Shown one piece after another: positions 49,386-57,291 of a stretch of 64,000 nt of DNA. Position 1 is the stretch's first letter. Each line of letters starts with the position of its first letter. The notes beneath the pieces are model-generated. The model made no database searches and was not told where the DNA came from. It was given only the letters and a program-made list of their open reading frames with translations. Position numbers and translations under genes: made by a program. This stretch comes from Arthrobacter globiformis (GTDB lineage: Bacteria; Actinomycetota; Actinomycetes; Actinomycetales; Micrococcaceae): positions 186,001-250,000 of the forward strand of contig NZ_QLNP01000098.1 in the NCBI RefSeq assembly GCF_003261175.1, read 5' to 3'.

Positions 49386-50249
49386 ATGACGTCTTCCTCC
49401 ACAGCCGAGATCACCCGGCAAGAACGCAATATCCCCGCCGAGATCGCCCGCTCGTGGCTGCTTGTCAACGCAATGAAAACCGAGCTTTTCGACCAGTCCG
49501 CCGTGTCCCGCGCGGACTCGATCATCCTGGACATCGAAGACGCCGTGGACCCCTCGCAGAAGGATGCCGCCCGCGAGAACGTCGTGAACTGGCTTTCCGG
49601 CGGCGGCCAGGCCTGGGTGCGGATCAACGACGCCACCAGCAAGTTCTGGGCCGACGACCTCGCGGGCCTGCGCGGCACGCCGGGGCTGCTCGGTGTCATG
49701 CTGGCCAAGACGGAGTCGGCTGACCAGGTCACCGAGTCCTTCCACCGCATGGACGGCAAGACCCCGGTCATCCCGCTCGTGGAGTCCGCGCTCGGCATCG
49801 AAGAGGCCAACCACATCGCCAAGGCCCAGGGTGCATTCCGCCTGGCGTTCGGCTCCGGCGACTTCCGCCGCGACACCGGCATGGCGAACACCCAGGAGGC
49901 CATGGCCTACCCGCGCGCCAAGCTCGTCGTGGCCAGCCGGGTGGGTAACCTGCCAGGCCCCATCGACGGCCCCACCGTGGGCACCAACCACCCGATCCTG
50001 CGCGAGCAGACCGGCGTCACGGTGATGATGGGCATGACCGGAAAGCTGTGCCTGGCCATCGACCAGACCAGCGTCATCAACGAGGTCATCAGCCCCACGC
50101 CGTCGGACGTCGCCTGGGCCACCGATTTCATGGCGGACTTCGAAGCCAACGGCCGCGTCATCCGCGACGGCTCCGACCTGCCCCGCCTCGGCCGCGCAGA
50201 GAAGATCATGAAGCTCGCGGTAGCGTTTGGCGTGCAGCCCGCGCTGTAA
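49386..50249 (+). CDS. HpcH/HpaI aldolase/citrate lyase family (CitE-like)
   Basis: A 287-residue TIM-barrel lyase related to the citrate lyase beta subunit. Characteristic parts are SIILDIEDAVDPSQKD, WVRINDATS, TPVIPLVESALGIEEA and LAFGSGDFRRDTGM (metal-binding acidic residues). Stand-alone CitE-like proteins cleave malyl-, citramalyl- or similar CoA esters. There is no citrate lyase alpha or gamma subunit nearby. The ATG at 49386 is placed by the family N-terminus; longer open frame upstream has no support. Confidence 0.87.
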   Translation: MTSSSTAEITRQERNIPAEIARSWLLVNAMKTELFDQSAVSRADSIILDIEDAVDPSQKDAARENVVNWLSGGGQAWVRINDATSKFWADDLAGLRGTPGLLGVMLAKTESADQVTESFHRMDGKTPVIPLVESALGIEEANHIAKAQGAFRLAFGSGDFRRDTGMANTQEAMAYPRAKLVVASRVGNLPGPIDGPTVGTNHPILREQTGVTVMMGMTGKLCLAIDQTSVINEVISPTPSDVAWATDFMADFEANGRVIRDGSDLPRLGRAEKIMKLAVAFGVQPAL

Positions 50250-50276
50250 GCGCCATCAGCATTACCAGGAGGCCCC

Positions 50277-51218
50277 GTGACCGATACCCGTTATCTGGTG
50301 CACGGGGTCTTTTGGGATGGTCCGCCGGCCGTTTCCGCAGCGTCCGACGGCGGCAGGCCCGTTTTGCGCCTCCAGCACCATTCCGGCGGGTTCAGTGAGA
50401 TGGCGCTCGACGCCGGCGCCCGCCTGGGGTTCCGCGTTGCGGACGGCGGCAAGCACTGTCTCGGCCACACCAGGGTTTTCTCCGCCGCCGAGCGCCGGCA
50501 CGTCACCTGCCCGGACAGTGCGCAGGCGGTCCGGGGCAGCCAGTGTGAGCCCTGCCAGCTGGCAGACGACACCCGGCTGATCCACGACTTCCACCGCGGC
50601 GGGCGGGTCCCGGCGGGCCTCCGGGACTATCTCATGCAGCCGCACTGGCTCTACGTCGCCACGTTCGCCAACGGTGCCAGCAAGATTGGCACCGCCTCCC
50701 AGCCGCGCAAGTGGAACCGGCTGGCCGAGCAGGGTGCGGTGGTGGCCCGGTACGTTGCCCTGGCCGAGGACGGGCGGCTGGTGCGTGTCCTGGAGGACTT
50801 GGCCACGAGCGAAGCGGGCCTTGCCCAGCAGGTGCGCGGCGCGGCGAAGGCCGCGGCCCTGACGGACCCACTCCCCGCCGATGAGCTTGACCTCCACAAC
50901 CGGCGCGGGGCGGAGGACGTGCGGACCCTGTTGGCGGGCACCGCCGTCGGGGGTTTTGCCATTGTGGATGAGCAGTGGATCCGTCCGGCGCAGGCCGCGG
51001 AGCTGTGCGCGGCCGTTTCCCGGCACGCCTACCCGCACGGGATGCACGGCGGAAGCCACGGCTTCACGCTCAAAGCCCTGTGCGGCAGCCACGGCCTGGC
51101 CGGCCTCGACGGCTCGGAGCTGGACTTCGTGGTGAACCTCGGGCTGCTGAAGGGGCGCCTGGTGGAACCGGGGGAGTACAGCTCGGAGGTGCCGGCGGTG
51201 CAGGAAGCCCTATTCTGA
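50277..51218 (+). CDS. DUF2797 domain protein
   Basis: A 313-residue protein of unknown function. Cys and His residues are at KHCLGHTRVFSAAERRHVTCPDS and SQCEPCQLADD, which look like a zinc site. The core is LYVATFANGASKIGTASQPRKWNRLAEQGA, resembling the GIY-YIG-like pattern reported for this family. A GTG start follows CCAGGAGG. It is 27 bp after the CitE-like gene and may be co-transcribed. Confidence 0.85.
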   Translation: MTDTRYLVHGVFWDGPPAVSAASDGGRPVLRLQHHSGGFSEMALDAGARLGFRVADGGKHCLGHTRVFSAAERRHVTCPDSAQAVRGSQCEPCQLADDTRLIHDFHRGGRVPAGLRDYLMQPHWLYVATFANGASKIGTASQPRKWNRLAEQGAVVARYVALAEDGRLVRVLEDLATSEAGLAQQVRGAAKAAALTDPLPADELDLHNRRGAEDVRTLLAGTAVGGFAIVDEQWIRPAQAAELCAAVSRHAYPHGMHGGSHGFTLKALCGSHGLAGLDGSELDFVVNLGLLKGRLVEPGEYSSEVPAVQEALF

Positions 51219-51249
51219 ACGCGCCGCCCTGACTGGGTAAACTGGCACG

Positions 51250-51474
51250 GTGCTGCACGAATTCTGGGTCACCGCACCCAAGTCCTATAAAATCCTGGTC
51301 TTCATCGCAATGGGCCTTATCGCCGGCGGCCTGATCCTCAACATCGTGGGCAACGTCACCGCCAACCAGGTGCTCATGATCGCGTCCCTGCCGGTGATAG
51401 GACTGGGCCTCGTGCTGCATATGGTCGGCATGGTGGTCCGCGGCCAGAGGATCCGGAAGAACATCAGGAAATAA
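51250..51474 (+). CDS. Small two-helix membrane protein
   Basis: A 74-residue protein starting at GTG 51250. Two hydrophobic helices (about 13-35 and 40-62) are followed by a basic end (RGQRIRKNIRK), predicting both termini inside. I do not recognise a function. It lies 31 bp after the DUF2797 gene. Confidence 0.7.
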   Translation: MLHEFWVTAPKSYKILVFIAMGLIAGGLILNIVGNVTANQVLMIASLPVIGLGLVLHMVGMVVRGQRIRKNIRK

Positions 51475-51519
51475 TGACACGCATCCGACCTGCACGCCGG
51501 CCCCGATAGGCTTGAACCC

Positions 51520-51981
51520 ATGACTATCAATCCGGACCTGCAGGGCCGAAGCTACCCTGCCGCTGAGGTGTACGACGTTGGCCGCGAGAAAATCCGCGAG
51601 TTCGCCCGCGCCGTCAAGGCCACGCACCCCGCCCACTTCGATGTTGACGCCGCGCAGGGCCTGGGACACCCCGACCTCGTGGCACCGCCCACGTTCGCGA
51701 TCATCATCGCGCAGCGCGCCGACGCCCAGCTGATCGAGGATCCGGAGGCCGGCATCGACTTCTCCCGTGTCGTCCACGCAGACCAGCGCTTCACCCACCA
51801 CCGCCCCATCTTTGCCGGCGACCGGCTCGTGGCGGAACTGCACGTCGACGGTGTACGCGCCATGGGGGGAGGTGCCATGATCACCACCCGCAGCGAGATC
51901 TTTGCACTGACGGACGGGGACGGGCGCGAGCCGGTAGCCACCACCAAGTCATCCATCCTGGTCCGCGGAGAGGGACAGTAG
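51520..51981 (+). CDS. MaoC-like N-terminal dehydratase (HadA/FAS1-like)
   Basis: A 153-residue hot-dog protein. It resembles the HadA-type half of a (3R)-hydroxyacyl dehydratase: YDVGREKIREFARAVKATHPAHFD, PPTFAIIIAQ and HADQRFTHHRPIFAGDRL. This half usually lacks the catalytic Asp-His and pairs with a HadB partner, which is the next gene, 2 bp away. Predicted role: structural subunit in a fatty-acyl or related dehydratase. Confidence 0.85.
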   Translation: MTINPDLQGRSYPAAEVYDVGREKIREFARAVKATHPAHFDVDAAQGLGHPDLVAPPTFAIIIAQRADAQLIEDPEAGIDFSRVVHADQRFTHHRPIFAGDRLVAELHVDGVRAMGGGAMITTRSEIFALTDGDGREPVATTKSSILVRGEGQ

Positions 51982-51983
51982 CC

Positions 51984-52421
51984 ATGAGCCCCACATTCGA
52001 AGAACTCAGCGTCGGCCAGGACATTGGTGGCCGCAGCATCGACGTGACCCGGCAGGACCTGGTCAAGTACGCCGGCGCGTCGGGCGACTTCAACCCCATC
52101 CACTGGAACGAGGCCTTCGCCACCGGTGTCGAGCTTCCCGGCGTCATCGCCCACGGCATGTTCACCATGGGTGCGGCCGTGCAGCTGGTCAGCGACTGGG
52201 CCGGTGACCCGGCCGCCGTCGTCGACTACCAGACCCGCTTTACCAAGCCGGTGCTGGTCTCCGACACCACGGGAACCGGCGACGCCGGTGCCGTGATCGA
52301 CGTCAGCGGCGCGGTCGGCGCGCTGGATGCCGATGCGCGCACCGCGCGCGTGGACCTCACCGTGGTGTTCGACGGTCAGAAGGTCCTCATGAAAGCCCAG
52401 GCCCTCGTCCGGTTGGCGTGA
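51984..52421 (+). CDS. MaoC dehydratase (HadB-like)
   Basis: A 145-residue hot-dog protein carrying the hydratase 2 motif YAGASGDFNPIHWNEAFA with Asp and His, and GVIAHGMFTMG. With the preceding subunit it should form a heterodimeric hydroxyacyl-thioester dehydratase. murB starts 1 bp after its stop. GGGACAGTA-region sequence before the ATG gives only a weak ribosome-binding site, so translation may be coupled to the preceding gene. Confidence 0.88.
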   Translation: MSPTFEELSVGQDIGGRSIDVTRQDLVKYAGASGDFNPIHWNEAFATGVELPGVIAHGMFTMGAAVQLVSDWAGDPAAVVDYQTRFTKPVLVSDTTGTGDAGAVIDVSGAVGALDADARTARVDLTVVFDGQKVLMKAQALVRLA

Positions 52422-52422
52422 G

Positions 52423-53496
52423 GTGATGGTGACCCCTCCAATGCTTTCCGATCTGACCACGGCCGCCGTCGGCGGTCCCGCCGGCAAATATGTCGAGGCC
52501 CGCACCGAGGCCGAGATCATCGAGGCGGTGCGTGCCGCGGACGCCGCCGGTGAGCAGCTGCTGATCATCGGCGGCGGTTCCAACCTGCTGATTTCCGACG
52601 ACGGGTTCCCCGGGACCGTCCTGAAAATCGCCTCGGAGGGGTTCACCGTCAACGCAGAGGACTCCTGCGGCGGCGTATCCGTGGTGGTCCAGGCCGGCCA
52701 CAACTGGGACGCGCTGGTACAGCACGCCGTGCTCCACGCCTGGTCCGGCCTTGAGGCGCTATCCGGGATTCCCGGCGCCACCGGAGCCACACCCGTGCAG
52801 AACGTTGGTGCCTATGGCGCGGACGTCTCACAGACCATCGCCGCGGTCCGCACGTGGGACCGGGAGCGCAACGCCGTGAAGACGTTCACCAACTCGGAGC
52901 TGAAATTCGGGTACCGGGATTCGATCCTCAAGCAGACCACCGTCAGCGGCTCTCCGCGCTACGTTGTGCTGACGGTCGAGTTCCAGCTGCCGCTGGGCCG
53001 CATGAGCGCACCCATCCGCTATGCCGAGCTGGCGCGGGTTCTGGGCGTAGAACAGGGCCAGCGCGCCTACTCGAACGACGTCCGCCGCGAGGTCCTGCGC
53101 CTGCGCGCCTCCAAGGGCATGGTGCTGGACCCGGCCGACCGCGACACCTACTCCACGGGCTCTTTCTTCACCAATCCGATCGTGCCGCCTGCAGTGGCTG
53201 ACGGACTCCCCGACAACGCTCCCCGGTACCCGGGCGGCCCCGATGGCGCGGTCAAACTGTCCGCGGCGTGGCTGATCGACAACGCCGGATTCGGCAAGGG
53301 CTTCGGGCTGGAGGCGGGCAGTGTCTCCGGGGGCCGGGCCTCGCTGTCCACGAAGCACACCCTGGCCATCACCAATCGCGGCTCGGCCAGCGCCACCGAC
53401 ATGGTGGCGATCGCACGCGAGGTGCGTGCCGGCGTCGTCGGGCGTTTTGGCATCGAACTGCACCCCGAACCGCTCCTGATCGGCCTCTCGCTCTAG
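52423..53496 (+). CDS. murB: UDP-N-acetylenolpyruvoylglucosamine reductase
   Basis: A 357-residue FAD enzyme that completes UDP-MurNAc synthesis for peptidoglycan. FAD-binding GGGSNLLISDDGFPG, the substrate-site GIPGATGATPVQNVGAYGADV, the proton-donor Ser in YSTGSFFTNP, and a C-terminal Glu in HPEPLLIGLS are present. Start GTG 52423 or ATG 52426; both sit directly behind the dehydratase stop, so translation is coupled. Linkage with the two MaoC-type genes is a recurring actinobacterial arrangement. Confidence 0.94.
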   Translation: MMVTPPMLSDLTTAAVGGPAGKYVEARTEAEIIEAVRAADAAGEQLLIIGGGSNLLISDDGFPGTVLKIASEGFTVNAEDSCGGVSVVVQAGHNWDALVQHAVLHAWSGLEALSGIPGATGATPVQNVGAYGADVSQTIAAVRTWDRERNAVKTFTNSELKFGYRDSILKQTTVSGSPRYVVLTVEFQLPLGRMSAPIRYAELARVLGVEQGQRAYSNDVRREVLRLRASKGMVLDPADRDTYSTGSFFTNPIVPPAVADGLPDNAPRYPGGPDGAVKLSAAWLIDNAGFGKGFGLEAGSVSGGRASLSTKHTLAITNRGSASATDMVAIAREVRAGVVGRFGIELHPEPLLIGLSL

Positions 53497-53558
53497 GTCT
53501 GCCCGCGCCTGCTCCGGTAACCGGGCTGCTCGGATACGGGGAGCCCTAGGATGGGTCC

Positions 53559-54665
53559 ATGGCTGCAACGGTGAGGATCCGGGTTACGCCCAAGGTGATG
53601 GGCCGGCTGAGGCTGGCGTCGCAGGGCCTGCTGGGGGCCGGATTCTCCGGGGTGCCGGAGGCAGTCCGCTCGATGACCGCGATGCAGGCCCAGGATCTCC
53701 AAGCGGCGCTGTGGGCGGTGGGTATCCGGGTTCCCGGCGCAGGCGTGAGCGACGTCCGCCGCGCCCTGGATGACGGGTCCGTGGTCCGGTCCTGGCCCAT
53801 GCGGGGGACGCTGCACCTGCTGGCGCCCGAGGATCTGCGCTGGATCCTGAGCATCACCACGGCCCGGATGGTCCAGGGCACGGCCGGCCGGCACCGGCAA
53901 CTGGAAATCACGGGCAGCGACATTGATGCTTGCCGGGATGTCGCGCTCAAACTGGTTGACGGCGGGCGAGCCGCCAGCCGCGGCGAACTGTTCGCGGCCT
54001 TCGAGGCGGCCGGGCAGCCCACTAAGGAGCAGCGCGGGATTCACCTGCTGTGGATGCTGTGCCAGAGCGCCACACTGGTGCCCGGGCCGCTGGACGGCAA
54101 CCAGCAGAAGTTCGCTGCGTTCGGCCACTGGATCACAATGTCCCGTGACCTGGGCCGTGAGGAGGGGGTCGCCGAGCTGCTGCTGAGGTACCTGCGCGGC
54201 CATGGACCCGCCACGCTGCGCGACTTCGCGTGGTGGTCCAGCATTCCTCTGACCGAGGTGCGGCGGGCCCTGCCAGCGGTTAACAGCGAGTTGGTGGAGC
54301 TTGAGTACGACGGGACCCAGTACTGGATGTCGCCGGAGGCCGCGGCACTGCTGGACGACGGCGTGCCAGGCCAGCGCTCGGTTCTTGCCCTTCCGGGGTT
54401 CGATGAGTTTGTCCTCGGGTACACGGACCGAAGCATCGTGCTGCCGCCCGAGCATGCGCAGAAGATCGTTCCTGGCGGGAATGGCGTGTTCAAGAAGGCC
54501 GTCGTGGCTGGCGGCGAGGTGACCGGCACCTGGGCGAGGCAGGGGAGCGGGCGGAAGGCCGCCGTCGTACCCGTTCCCTTCGATGAGGCCAAGCCCCTGG
54601 GCCCGGCCGCCCTGGCGGGTTTCCGCCGCGCCGCCGAACGGTACGAGCGCTTCCTCGCGTCCTGA
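53559..54665 (+). CDS. AlkZ/winged-helix DNA-binding family protein (HTH_42)
   Basis: A 368-residue member of the winged-helix family that includes the interstrand-crosslink glycosylases AlkZ and AlkX. The catalytic-type QxQ motif is present at residues 43-45 in MTAMQAQDLQAALW, and a second landmark is LPGFDEFVLGYTDRS. It may unhook or remove bulky alkylated bases, including from natural toxins. No toxin biosynthesis genes are near, so an AlkX-like general repair role is more likely. Confidence 0.85.
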   Translation: MAATVRIRVTPKVMGRLRLASQGLLGAGFSGVPEAVRSMTAMQAQDLQAALWAVGIRVPGAGVSDVRRALDDGSVVRSWPMRGTLHLLAPEDLRWILSITTARMVQGTAGRHRQLEITGSDIDACRDVALKLVDGGRAASRGELFAAFEAAGQPTKEQRGIHLLWMLCQSATLVPGPLDGNQQKFAAFGHWITMSRDLGREEGVAELLLRYLRGHGPATLRDFAWWSSIPLTEVRRALPAVNSELVELEYDGTQYWMSPEAAALLDDGVPGQRSVLALPGFDEFVLGYTDRSIVLPPEHAQKIVPGGNGVFKKAVVAGGEVTGTWARQGSGRKAAVVPVPFDEAKPLGPAALAGFRRAAERYERFLAS

Positions 54666-54698
54666 CTGGCCCCGGACCCCGACCCGCCCTACTCCGAA

Positions 54699-54911
54699 GC
54701 TTCCTCAGGTTTGGTCGCCTTTTGTGGCGCGCTTCCTCAGGTTTGGTCGCGTCTTCTGATGCCCTTCCTCAGGGCTTGCAGCGACCAAAGAAGTGCTGCG
54801 GCACCCTTTGCCGAAGGGGTCGCCTGGGCACGATGGGACGTGAGGAAGCGTTTGCTCGAACCCGAGATGAGCTGAGGAAGGGTTGGTCGAACCCGACCGG
54901 AGGTGAGGAAG
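54699..54911. repeat. Six-copy inverted repeat array, 32-bp period
   Basis: CTTCCTCA occurs at 54700, 54732 and 54764 on the plus strand, and its complement TGAGGAAG at 54841, 54873 and 54904, all centred near 54806. The first two left units share a perfect 20-bp core, GCTTCCTCAGGTTTGGTCGC (54699-54718, 54731-54750). The rest is diverged. It occupies a 368-bp stretch with no gene between the AlkZ-like gene and asd. Confidence 0.88.
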
Positions 54912-54939
54912 GGTTGCATCAGGCCGGGCCCGGACACAA

Positions 54940-55016
54940 AACCGGCCCCGCTCCGCATGAGCGGCCGGCCGTGACATAACAAGGGCAGGGCCGGTCGTGC
55001 GGGGCAGGGGCCGGTT
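54940..55016 (-). terminator. Terminator of asd
   Basis: AACCGGCCCC (54940-54949) and GGGGCCGGTT (55007-55016) pair around a G+C-rich loop that can form inner hairpins. On the minus strand TTTTGTG follows. It begins 17 bp past the asd stop. Confidence 0.7.
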
Positions 55017-55033
55017 GAGTGGCGGGAAGCTGG

Positions 55034-56164
55034 TTACAGCGTGCCGGTGGCGATGTTGAGCATGCGGCGCAGCGGCTCGGCGGCACCCCAGAGGAGCTGG
55101 TCGCCGACGGTGAAGGCGCTGATGTACTGCGGGCCCATCTCGAGCTTGCGGATGCGTCCCACCGGAATGGTCAGCGTACCCGAGGCAGCCACGGGGGTCA
55201 GGTCGGCCATAGAGGCTTCCTTAGAGTTGGGCACCACCTTGGCCCACTCATTGTCCTCGTCGAGCAGTTTCTCGATCTCGGCAACGGAGAGGTCTTCGCG
55301 GAGCTTCAGGGTGAGCGCCTGCGAGTGGGAGCGCATGGCGCCGATCCGCACGCAGAGGCCATCCATGATCACGTGGTTGTCATCCGAGGTGCCGAGGATC
55401 TTGTTCGTCTCGACGCCGGCCTTCCACTCCTCCTTGGACTGGCCGTTGCCGAGGTCAGCGTCGATCCAGGGGATAAGGGAACCGGCAAGCGGCACCCCGA
55501 ACTGGGTGGCGTCGATGTCGCTACGCTGGTGGGCCAGTACCTTGCGGTCGATGTCCAGGATGGCCGACGCCGGGTCATCCAGTTCCGTGCTGACCTCGGC
55601 GTTGAGGGTTCCGAACTGGCTGAGCAGCTCGCGCATGTGCCGTGCGCCGCCGCCGGAAGCCGCCTGGTAAGTCATGGACGTGCCCCACTCGACGAGGCCG
55701 TTCTTGAAGAGGCCGCCGAGGCCCATCAGCATGCAGGACACCGTGCAGTTGCCGCCGACGAAGTCCTTGGTGCCGTTGACGAGGCCCTTGTCGATGACGT
55801 CGCGGTTGATCGGGTCCAGGACGATGATGGAGTCGTCGTTCATGCGCAGTGTGGAGGCGGCGTCGATCCAGAGGCCGTCCCAGCCGCGGCTGCGCAGTTC
55901 GCCGTGGACCTGCTTGGTGTAATCCCCGCCCTGTGCGGTGACGATAATGGGCAGCTTCGCCAGCGTGTCGACGTCGAACGCGTCCTCGAGCTTGCCTGCG
56001 CCTTCAGCAAACGAAGGCGCGGCACCTCCTGCGTTTGAGGTGGAGAAAAATACGGGGTTGATGTTGGCGAAGTCGCCCTCTTCCTGCATGCGCTGCATCA
56101 GGACGGAGCCGACCATGCCACGCCAACCGACCAGTCCAACGGACGGAGTAGCTGCTGTAGTCAT
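55034..56164 (-). CDS. asd: Aspartate-semialdehyde dehydrogenase
   Basis: A 376-residue enzyme that reduces aspartyl phosphate to the semialdehyde for lysine, diaminopimelate, threonine and methionine. NADP-binding [18 protein letters not shown], active-site Cys140 in [18 protein letters not shown], and [14 protein letters not shown] are present. The form is closer to the E. coli-type enzyme than to the LeuA-linked actinobacterial form. It is not adjacent to aspartokinase here. Confidence 0.95.
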   Translation of the reverse strand: MTTAATPSVGLVGWRGMVGSVLMQRMQEEGDFANINPVFFSTSNAGGAAPSFAEGAGKLEDAFDVDTLAKLPIIVTAQGGDYTKQVHGELRSRGWDGLWIDAASTLRMNDDSIIVLDPINRDVIDKGLVNGTKDFVGGNCTVSCMLMGLGGLFKNGLVEWGTSMTYQAASGGGARHMRELLSQFGTLNAEVSTELDDPASAILDIDRKVLAHQRSDIDATQFGVPLAGSLIPWIDADLGNGQSKEEWKAGVETNKILGTSDDNHVIMDGLCVRIGAMRSHSQALTLKLREDLSVAEIEKLLDEDNEWAKVVPNSKEASMADLTPVAASGTLTIPVGRIRKLEMGPQYISAFTVGDQLLWGAAEPLRRMLNIATGTL

Positions 56165-56240
56165 TGGGCCAGTTTATCTTTGGATTTGGCGGGCCGCAGT
56201 CGGTTACGTCACGCCGCGATGGCCAAGGGGCCAACAGGCA

Positions 56241-56642
56241 TCAGTCCACGGGACGTGGAAGGTTTCGCGCCTTGCGCAGCTTCTCGGCTTTGCGCTCCTT
56301 GAAATAGCCGGCCCAGCCTGCGAGCAGTGGGATCTGGATCACCAGGAACATCCACCATGTGCGGCCGAGGATGTCCCACTGGGCCGTGATCGCGATTTGA
56401 ACCAGTCCGTACAGCATCCCTGCGAAGGCGATAGTGATGAGGACGGCAAGAAACAGCAAACCCCGCGAGCTGTTCACGGGTTTGATGAAGCCGCCGCCGT
56501 CATCCTTGCGGACGCCGTACTCTTCAGAGGTGTAAGCGACAACCTCGCCGTTCTCCGCGAGTCGATGCAGTACGCGTTCTTCCGGCGGCTGATAGGAAAC
56601 GTAGCCGGGTTCCTGGGGAACGTCGCGGCTGCGCCTAGCCAC
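56241..56642 (-). CDS. Two-helix membrane protein of the WXG effector cluster
   Basis: A 133-residue protein with a polar 55-residue N-terminus, two transmembrane helices (about 60-85 and 93-112) and a basic tail (KERKAEKLRKARNLP). It overlaps the upstream EspG-like gene by 8 nt. It is the last gene of the WXG effector unit. Small polytopic proteins next to membrane-active effectors often give immunity, which I infer here from position only. I do not recognise the family. Confidence 0.65.
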   Translation of the reverse strand: MARRSRDVPQEPGYVSYQPPEERVLHRLAENGEVVAYTSEEYGVRKDDGGGFIKPVNSSRGLLFLAVLITIAFAGMLYGLVQIAITAQWDILGRTWWMFLVIQIPLLAGWAGYFKERKAEKLRKARNLPRPVD

Positions 56643-57282
56643 GGGATTCCTCTATGGCCTTCAGGAGTCCGGCATCATCGAGGCCTTCGGTTTCCGCGAC
56701 TTCATCCATGTCGAAGTTGGGGGTGCCAGTCGTCCACGAATCCGTGTCCCGCCGGATCAACAGGTTCTTTTCGCCGTCCAGGGTCTTGAAGACGAGGTAC
56801 GCCGTTCCGTCCGCGTGCTGCTCGACATGTTGGCGGACCACGCGGAGGGTTGCCTCGGCAGAGCTGATTGAGGGGTCTTGGGCGAAGGCGAACCACGTTC
56901 CCAGCATCCGCGGCTGCAGCATCAGGGCCACGTCTGGAGCCTCAAGCAGCATCACGTTGTCCATGCTTTCTGGGGTTAGCAAAGAAAATTCGGTCCAGCG
57001 CGTCGCCTGTCCCAGAGCCGTAGCGACGGCCGCAGCCACCCCCTGCACAGCAAGGTCGCCGTCCTCGTCCAGGGTAGCCAGATCCCTTGCCATCAGCGAC
57101 GAAGCCCCGGCCGTCGACAGAGTGGCATCGTCCACCAGGTCTTCGGCGCGAAAAGCACTGACAGAACGGTCCCGAGCGGGTCCTTCGAAAACGTTAAGCA
57201 GGTAGGCAAACTCGCCCACTCCGAAGCCGATGACATCAACACCGAGCCGCGGCTCCTGCTTTGTCTCATCCTGAGTGCTCAT
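56635..57282 (-). CDS. Unknown protein, possibly EspG-like chaperone of a WXG effector
   Basis: A 215-residue soluble protein, acidic, without signal or transmembrane segments. The stretch STAGASSLMARDLATLDEDGDLAV followed by an Ala-rich helix and RWTEFSLLTPESMDN recalls EspG/ESX-associated chaperones, and the later part has a repeated beta pattern. The likeness is by eye and weak. It is 9 bp downstream of the WXG effector gene and overlaps the membrane protein gene, so the three are one operon. An immunity or effector-binding role fits the position. Confidence 0.5.
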   Translation of the reverse strand: MSTQDETKQEPRLGVDVIGFGVGEFAYLLNVFEGPARDRSVSAFRAEDLVDDATLSTAGASSLMARDLATLDEDGDLAVQGVAAAVATALGQATRWTEFSLLTPESMDNVMLLEAPDVALMLQPRMLGTWFAFAQDPSISSAEATLRVVRQHVEQHADGTAYLVFKTLDGEKNLLIRRDTDSWTTGTPNFDMDEVAETEGLDDAGLLKAIEESRG

Positions 57283-57291
57283 GTGCGTCTC

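Noticed and set aside
54699-54911. CRISPR array
   Set aside because: Two perfect 20-bp repeats are only 12 bp apart, the other units are diverged, half are inverted, and no cas gene is near.
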